Shown here one piece after another: positions 1 to 8,736 of a stretch of 64,000 nucleotides of DNA; within the stretch, counting starts at the first letter, position 1, and each line of letters opens with the position of its first letter. Origin of the DNA: RYN-230 sp963813975 (lineage in GTDB: Bacteria > Actinomycetota > Actinomycetes > Streptosporangiales > Streptosporangiaceae); contig CAWFAP010000006.1 in the NCBI GenBank assembly GCA_963813975.1, forward strand, positions 2,170,001 to 2,234,000. Reading direction: 5' to 3'. The notes under the pieces are model-generated. The model was not told the DNA's origin. It saw nothing but the letters and a program-made list of their open reading frames with translations, and searched no databases. A program made the position numbers and the translations under genes.

Positions 1-217
1 ACGTTACGAGTACCGATGCAAGGCCTGCGGGTCCACGTTCGAGCGGACCCGGCCGATGAGCGAAGCGTCCGAGCCGTGCCGGTGCCCCGAGGGGCACGAC
101 GACACGGTCAAGCTGCTGTCCACGGTCTCGGTCGGCGGCCGGTCCAGCGCGGCCGGGCCGCGCTCCGCGGGCGGTGGCGGCGGTGGCTGCTGCGGTGGCG
201 CCTGCGGCTGCGGCTGA
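1..217 (+). CDS. FmdB-family zinc ribbon protein, 5' end missing
   Basis: The last 71 codons of a gene that begins outside the window; the readable frame starts at base 2. The visible N-terminus reads RYEYRCKACGSTFE, followed by a second Cys pair (EPCRCPEGH). This is the CxxC...CxC-type zinc ribbon of the FmdB/CxxC_CxxC_SSSS family of small putative regulatory proteins. The C-terminus is a Gly/Ser stretch ending in a Gly/Cys-rich tail (GGCCGGACGCG), common in actinobacterial members. The exact role of the family is not established. Family assignment is good; the start is not visible. It lies 10 bases before the next gene, so the two are probably co-transcribed. Confidence 0.85.
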   Translation, partial: RYEYRCKACGSTFERTRPMSEASEPCRCPEGHDDTVKLLSTVSVGGRSSAAGPRSAGGGGGGCCGGACGCG

Positions 218-227
218 GCCGCCCCGC

Positions 228-1004
228 GTGCTCACCCCCGGGCGCTACTACGAGGAGATCACCGCCAGTACGCAGGCCCTGGCCGGGCTGGTCGGCGGCG
301 CTGACCTCAGCCTGAGCGTCCCCACCTGCCCGGAGTGGACGCTGCGCCAGCTGGCCACCCACGTCGGCCGGGCCCAGCGCTGGGCGGCCCAGATCGTCAG
401 TACCAAGTCGGCGCACGCCATCGCGTTCCGCGAGGTCCCGGACGGCCGGATCCCGGACGACCCGGCCCGGCACGCCGGATGGCTGCACGCGGGCGCGGAC
501 CGGCTGGTCACCGTGCTCGGGCAGGCCGGGGACGTGCGGGTCTGGGCGTTCGGCGAGCAGCATCCGGCCGGATACTGGGCGCGGCGGATGACCCATGAGA
601 CCACGGTGCACGGCGTGGACGCGCAGCTGACCGTGCCGGGCGGGCAGAAGCGCCCGGCGATCCCCGCGGACATCGCCGCCGACGGGATCGACGAATGGCT
701 GACGGTCCGGGCCGGGGCATCGGACGGCCAACCTGACCTGCGGGCCGCCGGCCTCGCCGCCGGCGAATCGCTGCACGTCCACGCGGGAGACGTGCCGGAC
801 GGCGCGGGCGAGTGGGTGGTCCGCCACGACCCGGCCGGCATCACGGTCCGCCGGGCCCATGAGAAGGCCACGCTCGCCCTGCGCGGCGGCGCGTCGGATC
901 TGCTCCTGGTGCTGCTGCAGCGGCTCCCGCCGGACGACCCGGCGGTCCAGGCCCACGGTGATCCCGCCCGGCTGCACCGCTGGCTGGCGGCGACCCGGTT
1001 CTAG
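228..1004 (+). CDS. Maleylpyruvate isomerase / mycothiol-dependent (DinB-like) family protein
   Basis: A 258-residue member of the mycothiol-dependent maleylpyruvate isomerase superfamily. The N-terminal helical-bundle domain carries the family pattern CPEWTLRQLATHVGRAQRW, and the middle segment MTHETTVHGVDAQL supplies the metal-binding His/Glu positions. An MDMPI C-terminal domain follows (residues ~160-255). In the family these proteins use mycothiol as a thiol cofactor for isomerase or S-transferase reactions; the substrate here is unknown. The GTG at 228 was chosen because an earlier in-frame ATG (174) lies inside the FmdB gene. It is one of four relatives in this window (the others at 18.3 kb, decayed, 41.8 kb and 53.0 kb). 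Confidence 0.8.
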   Translation: MLTPGRYYEEITASTQALAGLVGGADLSLSVPTCPEWTLRQLATHVGRAQRWAAQIVSTKSAHAIAFREVPDGRIPDDPARHAGWLHAGADRLVTVLGQAGDVRVWAFGEQHPAGYWARRMTHETTVHGVDAQLTVPGGQKRPAIPADIAADGIDEWLTVRAGASDGQPDLRAAGLAAGESLHVHAGDVPDGAGEWVVRHDPAGITVRRAHEKATLALRGGASDLLLVLLQRLPPDDPAVQAHGDPARLHRWLAATRF

Positions 1005-1148
1005 GGTGCTGGGCGCGATGGCCCGGCGGCCCGCGCTGAGTCACGGGCCCCGGGTTTTCCCCGTGGGCCGCCAGGCAGGCTCCGCCGGGGCTGGTGAGCG
1101 GGCCGGGCGAGGTTTTCGTTGCGGCTGGGTGAAGCGGGAGCGCGGCGG

Positions 1149-1943
1149 TCAGCTGTCCCGGGCCGGCTCGCCGTGCTGGGCGTTGGCCTTGCCCCGGCCC
1201 CAGTAGGCCTTGGCCGAGACCTGCTCGCCGGGCACTCCGCGGGCGGCGAGCACCTCACGCAGCGCCAGCACGACCCGGGCCTCCCCGAACAGGTAGACGT
1301 GGCCGGCGCCGGGCGGCAGCTCGGCCGCCTGCAGCGCCCCGGCCAGGGCGGCCGGGCCGCCCGCCGGGCCGCCGTCACGGGACAGCCAGCCCAGGCTGAC
1401 GCCGGCCGGCAGGTCCGGCTTCTGCTCGTCGGCGGCCTCCGGGACCTCCAGGATCGCGGTCGCCCGGGCCTCCGGCCGGAGCGACCCGGTCATCGCGAGC
1501 ACGGCGGCCACCCCGGACTCGTCCGCTGCGAACAGGTGCCAGTCCGCGTCGCTGGCCACGAAGACCTTGCCGCGGGGGGCGATGCCCTCGATGGTGTCGC
1601 CGGGCTGGGCCGACCGCACCCACCGCTCACCGGGGCCGTCCCCGTGCCGCACGATGTCCAGGATCAGGCGCTGCCGGGTCGTGTCCAGGTCCCGGATCGT
1701 GTACCGGCGGCGCACCGGGCGGTTGCCGTCCAAGGCCACCAGGAGCATGATGTCCTGGCCGGGCCGGTAGGTGAGGTCCGCGAGCTCCGGAGCGGTCAGC
1801 ACCAGCCGCTGCATGTGCGGGGTGAGCTGGGTGTTGTCCGCGACCTCGAGCCGCATCCGGACGGTGCCCGCCAGCGGCCCCCGCAGCTCGGCGAACGGGT
1901 CATCGAGCTGCGCCGCGGCGGCAGCGGGAACAGAATCAGGCAT
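1149..1943 (-). CDS. Siderophore-interacting protein (FAD-binding ferric reductase family)
   Basis: A 264-residue ViuB/SIP-type flavoprotein, predicted to reduce Fe(III)-siderophore complexes in the cytoplasm and release iron. The FAD-binding domain has RRYTIRD at residues 79-85 (the RxYTxR flavin motif), and the C-terminal NAD(P)H-binding half ends with FGEARVVLALREVL and KAYWGRGKAN, the typical SIP finish (YWRxG). The length is normal for the family. A TAAGAT hexamer ends 7 bases before the ATG, so the gene is probably leaderless. No siderophore biosynthesis or uptake genes lie nearby. Confidence 0.88.
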   Translation of the reverse strand: MPDSVPAAAAAQLDDPFAELRGPLAGTVRMRLEVADNTQLTPHMQRLVLTAPELADLTYRPGQDIMLLVALDGNRPVRRRYTIRDLDTTRQRLILDIVRHGDGPGERWVRSAQPGDTIEGIAPRGKVFVASDADWHLFAADESGVAAVLAMTGSLRPEARATAILEVPEAADEQKPDLPAGVSLGWLSRDGGPAGGPAALAGALQAAELPPGAGHVYLFGEARVVLALREVLAARGVPGEQVSAKAYWGRGKANAQHGEPARDS

Positions 1944-1949
1944 TCCCCG

Positions 1950-1955
1950 ATCTTA
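1950..1955 (-). promoter_or_regulatory. -10 hexamer for a leaderless siderophore-interacting protein transcript
   Basis: TAAGAT on the minus strand; six bases (CGGGGA) separate it from the ATG at 1943, so transcription would start at the initiation codon. No -35 consensus was recognised. Confidence 0.45.
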
Positions 1956-1994
1956 TGCGGGCCGGGGCCGCGTCCCGGTTCGCGGGGCGAACGC

Positions 1995-3395
1995 TTAGTC
2001 GAAGCGGGCGACCAGCCGCATCTTGTTGGTCGCGTCGAGGGCCGCGACCTTGTAGGACTCGGCCAGGGTCGGGTAATTGAACACCGCGTCGACCAGGTAG
2101 TCAACGGTGCCTCCGCAGCCCATCACCGCCTGGCCGATGTGCACCAGCTCGGTGGCCTGCGTGCCGAACACGTGCACCCCGAGCAGCGAGTGATCCTCCG
2201 GGGAGACAAGCAGCTTGAGCACGCCGTAGGAGTCGCCGATGATCTGCCCGCGGGCCAGCTCGCGGTACCGGGACACGCCCACCTCGAACGGCACGCAGTC
2301 CTTGGTGAGCTGGTCCTCGGTCCGGCCGATGAAGCTGATCTCCGGGATGCTGTAGATGCCGATCGGCTGGAGCAGGTGCGCGGTGTGCACCGGTTCGCCG
2401 AGGGCGTGGTGCGCGGCCAGCCGGCCCTGCTCCATCGACGTGGCGGCCAGGGCCGGGAAGCCGATCACGTCGCCCACCGCGTAGATGTGCGGCACCGCGG
2501 TCCGGTAGAACTCGTCGACCTTGATCCGGCCGCGGGAATCGGCTTCCAGGCCCGCCGCGGCCAGGTTCAGCGCGTGGGTCACGCCCTGCCGGCCCGCGGA
2601 ATACATCACGGTGTCGGCGGGGATCCGCTTCCCGCTGCGCAGCGTGGCGATCGCGCCGTCGCCCCTGGCCTCCACTGAATCGACGATCTCGCCGAAGCGG
2701 AACGTCACGGCGAGGTCGCGGAGGTGGAATTTGAGCGCCTCGACCACCTCGAGGTCGCAGAACTCCAGCATCCGGTCCCGCTGCTCGACCACGGTCACCT
2801 TGCAGCCCAGCGCCGCGAACATGGACGCGTACTCGATGCCGATCACGCCGGCGCCGGCCACCACCATGGTCCGCGGGACCTTCTTGAGGTGCTGGATGCC
2901 GTCCGAGTCGATGACCGTCTTCTCGTCGAAGGCGACGCTGTCGGGGCGCGCGGGCCTGGTCCCGGTCGCGATGACCACGGAGCCGGCGGTGACTTTCCGC
3001 GCCCGGCCCGCGCCGTCGTCCACCTCTATCTCGTGCGGGCCGAGGAAGGACGCGGTGCCGCTGAGCACCGTGACCCGGTTGCGGGTCAACTGGCTGCGCA
3101 CCACGTCGTTCTCCCGGGTGACCACGTGCCGGGTCCGGTTGGCCAGGTCCGCGATCGTGATCTCGTCCTTGACCCGGTAGCTCTGCCCGTACATCTCCCG
3201 CTGGTCCAGGCCGGTCAGGTACAGGACCGCCTCACGCATGGTCTTGGACGGGATCGTGCCGGTGTTGACGCAGACACCGCCGAGCATGTCCGGCCGCTCG
3301 ACGATCGCCACGCTGCGTTCCAGCTTCGCGGCCGCGATGGCCGCCTTCTGGCCGCCCGGCCCGGACCCGATGACCAGCAGATCGAAGTCGTGCAC
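1995..3395 (-). CDS. sthA: Si-specific NAD(P)+ transhydrogenase (soluble)
   Basis: Soluble flavoprotein that interconverts NADPH and NADH. It has the pyridine nucleotide-disulfide oxidoreductase fold: FAD site DLLVIGSGPGGQKAA near residue 5, then LGGVCVNTGTIPSKT with a single Cys. It lacks the second redox Cys of the lipoyl dehydrogenases, as expected for SthA. Then follow an NAD(P) site (VVAGAGVIGIEYASMFAALG), the second FAD motif (YAVGDVIG) and a dimerisation domain. With the GTG at 3395 the protein is 466 residues, starting VHDFDLLVIG like its homologues. Upstream in-frame starts at 3431 (ATG) and 3443 (TTG) would add a non-conserved leader; the GGAGG before 3395 is unusually close (1 base), so the start is uncertain. 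Confidence 0.9.
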   Translation of the reverse strand: MHDFDLLVIGSGPGGQKAAIAAAKLERSVAIVERPDMLGGVCVNTGTIPSKTMREAVLYLTGLDQREMYGQSYRVKDEITIADLANRTRHVVTRENDVVRSQLTRNRVTVLSGTASFLGPHEIEVDDGAGRARKVTAGSVVIATGTRPARPDSVAFDEKTVIDSDGIQHLKKVPRTMVVAGAGVIGIEYASMFAALGCKVTVVEQRDRMLEFCDLEVVEALKFHLRDLAVTFRFGEIVDSVEARGDGAIATLRSGKRIPADTVMYSAGRQGVTHALNLAAAGLEADSRGRIKVDEFYRTAVPHIYAVGDVIGFPALAATSMEQGRLAAHHALGEPVHTAHLLQPIGIYSIPEISFIGRTEDQLTKDCVPFEVGVSRYRELARGQIIGDSYGVLKLLVSPEDHSLLGVHVFGTQATELVHIGQAVMGCGGTVDYLVDAVFNYPTLAESYKVAALDATNKMRLVARFD

Positions 3396-3504
3396 GCCTC
3401 CAGTGTGCGGGCGGGGGCGCTGGGCGTCCATGACCCTGGGCAATTAGGGCGGCTATGTCCCCTTAAGTGCCCCGGGCCCTGGACCAGGCCTGCGGGCCGC
3501 CTGG

Positions 3505-4050
3505 CTACAGCCAGCCAGCGCGGACACTGGTCAGGGAGCCTTCGGCGGGCGGGCGGCCCAGCTCGCCGGCCTGGACCCGGTCGAGCAGCCGGGCCAGCGC
3601 CTCCAGGACCTCGGGCAGGCAGTCGCGCAGGCTCTGCGCGTCGGCGGCGTCGGCCGGATGGCCGCCCATGCCCGCCTGGTCCAGCAGGGCCTCGAGGTCA
3701 GCCAGCTGGTTCCCGACCCACTCGACCGGAGCGGCGGACAGTTTCCGGTCGAAGACGCGCTTGCCTGGCTCCAGGCCCCGCGACACACCCGGGTGGTGGT
3801 GCGTCCGGTCGAAGCTGCCCGGCGGCCCGTCCACCGATTCGAGGAGGTCGGCCCGCCAGATCAGGTCGCCGATCTCGATGGGCTGCGCCGAGTAGATGGA
3901 CCCTTGCAGCGGGCCCGGGTTGATGGCCCGGACCTCCAGGCGGGCGCCGTGCTCCGGGCTCTCCTGGCCCTCGATCTCCGGGTCGGGGTCCACGAAGTAG
4001 AGGTCGCTCAGCACGACGGCGGTCCGCTCGAAACCGAAGACATAGAGCAC
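3505..4050 (-). CDS. Hypothetical protein (181 aa)
   Basis: The family is not recognised. The protein begins MLYVFGFERTAVVLSDLYFVDPDPEIEGQESPEHGARLEVR and appears to be a soluble mixed alpha/beta protein. The middle is charged and contains FDRTHHHPG, a local His cluster. The C-terminal third is predicted helical (LADLEALLDQAG...LPEVLEALARLLDRV). There is no signal peptide or membrane segment. The GTG start has a clear Shine-Dalgarno (GGAGGG) about 8 bases upstream, which supports a real gene. It faces away from the ATP-grasp operon and lies upstream of sthA on the same strand, about 110 bases away. Confidence 0.7.
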   Translation of the reverse strand: MLYVFGFERTAVVLSDLYFVDPDPEIEGQESPEHGARLEVRAINPGPLQGSIYSAQPIEIGDLIWRADLLESVDGPPGSFDRTHHHPGVSRGLEPGKRVFDRKLSAAPVEWVGNQLADLEALLDQAGMGGHPADAADAQSLRDCLPEVLEALARLLDRVQAGELGRPPAEGSLTSVRAGWL

Positions 4051-4323
4051 GGCCAGGCCCTCCTCAGTTCACGCCTGCACCAGCCGGTCAGGGCACCCCC
4101 ACCAGTCTGCGCCAGGCGGCCGGGCGCGGAAAGGGCCGCCGGGCGGCGTTCGCGGGCAGGCGCACCGGCCGTCCGTCCGCTGGGTGAGGGCCGGCCGGCC
4201 GCACCACGATAACCGGGACGCCGCTCCAGGATGACCGGGATGCCGCTGCGTGTCGGGCCGCCGGCGAAATGCAGCGGAAACATATTCGTCATCGGCGGTA
4301 ATGACTGCGGAACAGATCCCGCT

Positions 4324-4329
4324 TACGCT
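4324..4329 (+). promoter_or_regulatory. -10 hexamer for a leaderless ATP-grasp operon transcript
   Basis: TACGCT with its last T 7 bases before the GTG at 4336. It supports both a leaderless start and the choice of 4336 over the upstream ATG at 4231. Confidence 0.45.
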
Positions 4330-4335
4330 GCGCAC

Positions 4336-5928
4336 GTGGCGGACATTTTCGACTCATACCAGCTGGCCGAGGCCTGGGATGAGATGTTCGAACGGCCGGG
4401 GCGGCCGCGGGCCCCCTACGCCGGGCTGCTCGCCGCGCTGCAGCCACTGGATCCCGGCGAGCTGCGTTTCCGGTCGGACCAGCTGGCCCGGATGTTCACC
4501 GACCGCGGGGTCACCTACGACTACGCGGGCGAGGAACGGCCCTTCCCCCTGGACCTCATCCCCCGGGTCATCGACGGCGTGGAGTGGGACCTGATCGCCC
4601 GGGGTGTCAAGCAGCGGGTCCTCGCGCTCGAGGCGTTCCTCGCCGACGTGTACGGGCCCCGGCACGCCTTCGCCGACGGGGTGCTGCCCTGGCGGGTAGT
4701 CTGCACGTCCCAGCGTTTCCACCGCGAGGTAGCCGGGCTGGACCCGCCGAACGGGGTCCGCTGCCACGTGGCCGGCATCGACCTCGTCCGCGACGGGGCC
4801 GGCCGGGTGCGGGTGCTGGAGGACAACGTCCGCATCCCCTCCGGGGTCAGCTACGTCATCGAGAACCGGCTCGCGATGACCCGGACCTTCCCCGCACTGT
4901 TCGCCGAGCAGCACGTGCACCCCGTGTACAGCTACCCCGCCGAGCTGCTGGCCGCGCTGGGTGCGGCCGCGCCAGCCGGCACCCCCGACCCGGTCGTGGT
5001 CGTCCTCACCCCGGGCACCGCCAACGCGGCCTATTTCGAGCACGCCCTGCTGGCCCGCCTGATGGGCGTGGAACTGGTCGAGGGCGGCGACCTGACCTGC
5101 GCCGGCAACCGCGTGTACGTGCACACCACGCAAGGGCTCCGGCAGGTGGACGTCATCTACCGCCGGGTGGACGACGACTTCCTGGACCCGCTGCAGTTCC
5201 GCCCCGACTCCGTGATCGGCTGCCCCGGCATCGTGAACGCCGCGCGGGCCGGCCACGTGACCATCGCAAACGCGGTCGGCAACGGGGTCGCCGACGACAA
5301 GCTGCTGTACACCTGGGTCCCCGACCTGATCCGTTACTACCTGCGGGAGGACCCGCTGCTGGAAAACGTCGAGTCCTACCGGCTCGACGACCCGGAGGTG
5401 CTGCACTGGGTGCTCGGGCACCTCGGCGAGCTGGTCCTCAAGCCCGTGGACGGGGCCGGCGGGAGCGGGATCGTCATCGGCCCGCGGGCCGACGAGGCCA
5501 CCCTGGCCACGCTCCGCGCCCAGGTCACCGCGTACCCCCGGAGCTGGATCGCGCAGCAGCCGGTGGCGCTGTCCACCTCGCCCGTGCTGATCGGGGAGAC
5601 CCTGGCGCCCCGGCACATCGACCTGCGCCCGTTCGCGGTCAACGACGGCAACGACGTGTGGCTGCTGCCCGGCGGCCTGACCCGGGTCGCGCTCCCCGAG
5701 GGCGAGCTCGTGGTCAACTCCAGCCGCGGCGGCGGGTCCAAGGACACCTGGGTGCTGGTGCCCCCCGGCGAGCCGGACCCCCTGGAGACCGCGGATCCCG
5801 CCGCGGGCCAGGCCGCGCTGGCCGTGGCCGGCCAGCCGGGCCCGCCGGTGCTGGCTCCTCCCCCGCTTCCGCACGAGGACCAGGTCACCCGGGAGAGCGG
5901 GCCGCCCATGGAAGACCAGCAGCAATGA
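4336..5928 (+). CDS. Circularly permuted type 2 ATP-grasp protein
   Basis: A 530-residue protein of the DUF404/DUF407 circularly permuted ATP-grasp family. Recognisable segments are the N-terminal helical region (FDSYQLAEAWDEMFE...YAGLLAAL), the core RVLEDNVRIPSGVSYVIENR, the loop NAVGNGVADDKLLYTWVPDLI, the Gly-rich LVLKPVDGAGGSGIVIG that contacts nucleotide, and RHIDLRPFAV...LLPGGLTRVA. ATP-grasp enzymes form peptide-like bonds; members of this family, always with alpha-E and transglutaminase-like neighbours, are predicted to act in synthesis of an unknown peptide or modification. The C-terminal tail (Pro/Ala-rich) is not conserved. Its stop overlaps the next start (ATGA). Confidence 0.9.
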   Translation: MADIFDSYQLAEAWDEMFERPGRPRAPYAGLLAALQPLDPGELRFRSDQLARMFTDRGVTYDYAGEERPFPLDLIPRVIDGVEWDLIARGVKQRVLALEAFLADVYGPRHAFADGVLPWRVVCTSQRFHREVAGLDPPNGVRCHVAGIDLVRDGAGRVRVLEDNVRIPSGVSYVIENRLAMTRTFPALFAEQHVHPVYSYPAELLAALGAAAPAGTPDPVVVVLTPGTANAAYFEHALLARLMGVELVEGGDLTCAGNRVYVHTTQGLRQVDVIYRRVDDDFLDPLQFRPDSVIGCPGIVNAARAGHVTIANAVGNGVADDKLLYTWVPDLIRYYLREDPLLENVESYRLDDPEVLHWVLGHLGELVLKPVDGAGGSGIVIGPRADEATLATLRAQVTAYPRSWIAQQPVALSTSPVLIGETLAPRHIDLRPFAVNDGNDVWLLPGGLTRVALPEGELVVNSSRGGGSKDTWVLVPPGEPDPLETADPAAGQAALAVAGQPGPPVLAPPPLPHEDQVTRESGPPMEDQQQ

Positions 5929-6872
5929 ATACCGGGCTGCTCAGCCGGATCGCCGAGACCCTATTCTGGACCGGCAGGTACATCGAGCGCGCGGACGACA
6001 CCGCCCGGATGGTCGACGTGTACGTGCACCGGATGCTGGAGGAGCCGCACGCCGACCAGGAAGCCGACTGCCGGGCTCTGCTCGCGGTGCTGGGCATCCC
6101 GGCCGCGGACAGCGCCCGGCTGGACATCGGCATGACGCTGGACCAGTCGGCCTACGACCAGGACAACCCGAGCGCGATCGCCGGCGCGGTGCTGGCGGCC
6201 CGGCGCGGCGCGCGGAGCGTCCGCGAGGTGATGTCCAGCGAGATGTGGGAGTGCCTCAACGTCACCAGCCACGGGCTGGCGTCGCGCCGCAAGGCCGCCG
6301 AACGGCTCGGCCCGCACGTCTACCTGGAGTTCATCCGGGAACGGTCCGCGCTGTTCTTCGGCCTGACCGAGTCGACGATGAGCCACGACGAGGCCTGGCG
6401 GTTCCTGGTCCTGGGCCGCAGCCTGGAACGGGTCGACATGACCGCCCGGCTGCTGATGGCCCGGATGCCGGCCACGCCGTACGAGGTCGGCTGGCCCATG
6501 CTGCTGCGGTCCTGCGGCGCCTACGAATCCTTCATCCGCACCCGGACCTGGGCCGGCGACCCGCAGCAGGTCATCGAGTTCCTGCTGGTTGACCGGCTGT
6601 TCCCCCGGTCGGTGGTGCACGCGCTGGCCACCGCGGAGGAGTCGCTCGCCGCGCTCGACCCCACCGCGGCGAGCGCCGCCCTGACCGACCCGGCGCGGCG
6701 GTCGATCGGCCAGCTGCGCACCCGGCTGGAGTACGCGGATCCCCAGCAGCTCCCGGGCCTGCTGCCGGACCTGCTCGCCACCTTGCAGCGCACCTGCCGG
6801 CAGGCCAGTGAGGCGATCACCGCCCGCTATTTCATCTACGAGCAGCCCGTGATCTGGGCTCAGGAGTGCTGA
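5925..6872 (+). CDS. Alpha-E domain-containing protein
   Basis: A 315-residue all-helical protein of the alpha-E (DUF403) family. It opens with the diagnostic LLSRIAETLFWTGRYIERADDTARMVDVY, followed by ...GARSVREVMSSEMWECLN and FLVLGRSLERVDMTARLLMAR. The alpha-E domain is found almost only beside circularly permuted ATP-grasp proteins and transglutaminase-like peptidases; its biochemical role is unknown but it probably works in a complex with them. The ATG overlaps the ATP-grasp stop by four bases, which implies translational coupling. The transglutaminase gene starts three bases after its stop. Confidence 0.92.
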   Translation: MNTGLLSRIAETLFWTGRYIERADDTARMVDVYVHRMLEEPHADQEADCRALLAVLGIPAADSARLDIGMTLDQSAYDQDNPSAIAGAVLAARRGARSVREVMSSEMWECLNVTSHGLASRRKAAERLGPHVYLEFIRERSALFFGLTESTMSHDEAWRFLVLGRSLERVDMTARLLMARMPATPYEVGWPMLLRSCGAYESFIRTRTWAGDPQQVIEFLLVDRLFPRSVVHALATAEESLAALDPTAASAALTDPARRSIGQLRTRLEYADPQQLPGLLPDLLATLQRTCRQASEAITARYFIYEQPVIWAQEC

Positions 6873-6875
6873 GGC

Positions 6876-7718
6876 GTGGGCTGGCTGCTGGAGATTGTCC
6901 ACGAGACCCGGATGCACTACCAGGGCGCCGCCCGCGCCTCCTACAACGAGGCCCGGATGACCCCGCTCACCCTGCCGACCCAGAACGCCCTGCAGACCCG
7001 GGTGTCGGTGGCTAACGGAACGCCGGTCTGGGCCTATCAGGACTACTGGGGCACCGTGGTCAGCTCGTTCGACATCCAGGCCCCGCACAACGAGCTCACG
7101 GTGCGGTCCCACGCCATGGTGGAAACGAGCGCGGCCCCGGCGGCCCCGGAGCCGCTGGCCTGGGACGAGCTGCACGCCCAGGCGGACGCCGGGATCGCGG
7201 CGGAGTACCTGGCCGCCACGCCCCGGACCACGGTGGACGCCGCGCTGGCCGAGGCGGCCCGGGAGCGGACCCGGGGCGCGGGCCCGCAGGAGACGGCCTC
7301 GGACATCGCGGCCTGGGTGCGGGAGCGGGTAGCGTACGTGCCGGGCGCGACCGAGGTGCAGACCAGCGCCCAGGAGGCCTGGGACAAGAGCCAGGGAGTC
7401 TGCCAGGACATCGCGCACCTGACCGTCGCCCTGCTGCGGGAGGCGGGCCTGCCCGCCCGGTACGTGTCCGGGTACCTGCACCCGCGGCCCGAGGCGGGCA
7501 TCGGGCAGGCGGTCGCCGGGCAGAGCCACGCCTGGGTCGAGTACTGGGCCGGTGACTGGGTTGCGGCGGACCCGACGAACCAGGCGTCGGTCGGCGAGGG
7601 CCACGTGGTCGTCGCCCGGGGCCGGGACTACGCGGACGTGCCGCCCCTGAAAGGGATTTATCACGGGGCCCCGAGTGTCGCGATGAACGTGACCGTCGAG
7701 GTGACCCGGCTGGCCTGA
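6876..7718 (+). CDS. Transglutaminase-like cysteine peptidase family protein
   Basis: A 280-residue protein. The N-terminal beta-rich domain (YQGAARASYNEARMTPL) is the Bact_transglu_N type. The catalytic papain-like core has Cys176 (QGVCQDIAHL), His218 (QSHAWVEYW) and Asp232 (AADPTNQ), so the triad looks complete. Members are predicted peptidases or amidases rather than true cross-linking enzymes. It is the third gene of the ATP-grasp/alpha-E/transglutaminase operon: the GTG start follows the alpha-E stop by three bases. It probably removes or attaches the group handled by the ATP-grasp partner; this is inference from context. Confidence 0.9.
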   Translation: MGWLLEIVHETRMHYQGAARASYNEARMTPLTLPTQNALQTRVSVANGTPVWAYQDYWGTVVSSFDIQAPHNELTVRSHAMVETSAAPAAPEPLAWDELHAQADAGIAAEYLAATPRTTVDAALAEAARERTRGAGPQETASDIAAWVRERVAYVPGATEVQTSAQEAWDKSQGVCQDIAHLTVALLREAGLPARYVSGYLHPRPEAGIGQAVAGQSHAWVEYWAGDWVAADPTNQASVGEGHVVVARGRDYADVPPLKGIYHGAPSVAMNVTVEVTRLA

Positions 7719-7842
7719 CCGCGGCTTTACCGGGACTATGCCTGATCCGCGCCGACACGAGGCCCGTGAGCCACGAGGGCAGCGGCGGCCCTCGCGTAGG
7801 CTGTGGGTTACCCCGCAAGTCCTTCCAGTGATGGCGTGATAC

Positions 7843-8637
7843 ATGGCTGAGCTGCTCATTGTCGTCGTTGTGGTGGTTGTTCTGCTGATGTACGTGGCCG
7901 ACCGGGTCCGCAAGCTCCGGACGCGGGCGCGCCAGCTGGCCGGGATGAATGACCGGCTGGATGCGGCCGCCGAGAAGGTCGATAAGGAGCAGCGGCAGAA
8001 ACGGGCCGTGGTCCGGTCCAGCGCGGAGCTGACCTCGGTCATGCCCGCGATCAAGCGGCCGCCCCTGACCATCCCCGGCATGTCCGGGCCCGGGAACGCG
8101 GCCGATGAGCCGGACGGGGAAGCCGTCCCGGACGCAGTGCGATCCGCGGCGATGAGGCCGTCGGCCGGGGAGGTCCCGGCTCCGGAGGCCAGCCCGCCCG
8201 TGAAGGCCTGCCCGCCCGTGAAGGCCAGCCCGCCCCGGGAGGCTGACTCGCCCGTGGTGGCTGACTCGCCCGTGGTGGCTGACTCGCCCGTGGTGGCCGG
8301 GGCTGCCGCGGAGGCCCGCCCGCCGGCCGAGCCCTCGGCGGCCGGGACCGAGGACACCCCGGACGCGTACGACACGCCCGGCGCGGAACCGGCCCCAGCC
8401 TCAGCGGAGCGGGCGGCGGCGCCCGCTCCCCGGCTGGCCGACGACACGCTGAGCATGCCCGCACCGGCCGCCCCGGACGACATGCCCGTTCCCAAGGTCC
8501 AGGTGACCTCCGAGGGGACGCTGATCATGCGGCCCGTACCCGACCAGGGGCCGGTGCCCACCGGCGAGGTCCTGCTGGCTCCAGGCGGGGTCCGCGACGA
8601 GCCCGCCGCCAGCCAGGAGCAGACCAACCGGCGCTAG
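7843..8637 (+). CDS. Membrane-anchored, Pro/Ala-rich low-complexity protein
   Basis: The N-terminus is a single hydrophobic helix (LLIVVVVVVVLLMYVA, residues ~4-19) followed at once by basic residues (DRVRKLRTRARQL), so it is probably anchored with the C-terminus inside. A short coiled-coil-like segment (NDRLDAAAEKVDKEQRQKR) follows, then about 200 residues of Pro/Ala/Glu-rich disordered sequence. This tail contains short repeats: PPVKA-type and three exact copies of ADSPVV encoded by an 18-base tandem repeat. The C-terminal 50 residues (VQVTSEGTLIMRPVPDQGPVPTGEVLLAPGG) look more ordered. The family is not recognised. It sits between the transglutaminase operon and the CHAD gene on the same strand. 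A TAGGCT hexamer near 7797 is a possible -10. Confidence 0.75.
   Translation: MAELLIVVVVVVVLLMYVADRVRKLRTRARQLAGMNDRLDAAAEKVDKEQRQKRAVVRSSAELTSVMPAIKRPPLTIPGMSGPGNAADEPDGEAVPDAVRSAAMRPSAGEVPAPEASPPVKACPPVKASPPREADSPVVADSPVVADSPVVAGAAAEARPPAEPSAAGTEDTPDAYDTPGAEPAPASAERAAAPAPRLADDTLSMPAPAAPDDMPVPKVQVTSEGTLIMRPVPDQGPVPTGEVLLAPGGVRDEPAASQEQTNRR
8242..8295 (+). repeat. Three exact 18-bp tandem repeats inside the membrane-anchored protein gene
   Basis: GCTGACTCGCCCGTGGTG occurs three times head to tail, in frame, encoding ADSPVV three times. A looser 18-base repeat (CCCGCCCGTGAAGGCC-like) lies just upstream. Copy number could vary without changing frame. Confidence 0.9.
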
Positions 8638-8736
8638 CCAGGAGCGGGGCAGCCTCCGCTAGCTAGACTCAGGCAGGACATACCGTCGGCCTCCCCCCGC
8701 CGCGCGGCCCGCTTCCTGACCGAGCCGAGGTTCCGG

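Noticed and set aside
4231..4335. Upstream ATG at 4231 as the ATP-grasp start
   Set aside because: The added 35 residues are not family-like, and a TACGCT hexamer sits exactly 7 bases before the GTG at 4336.
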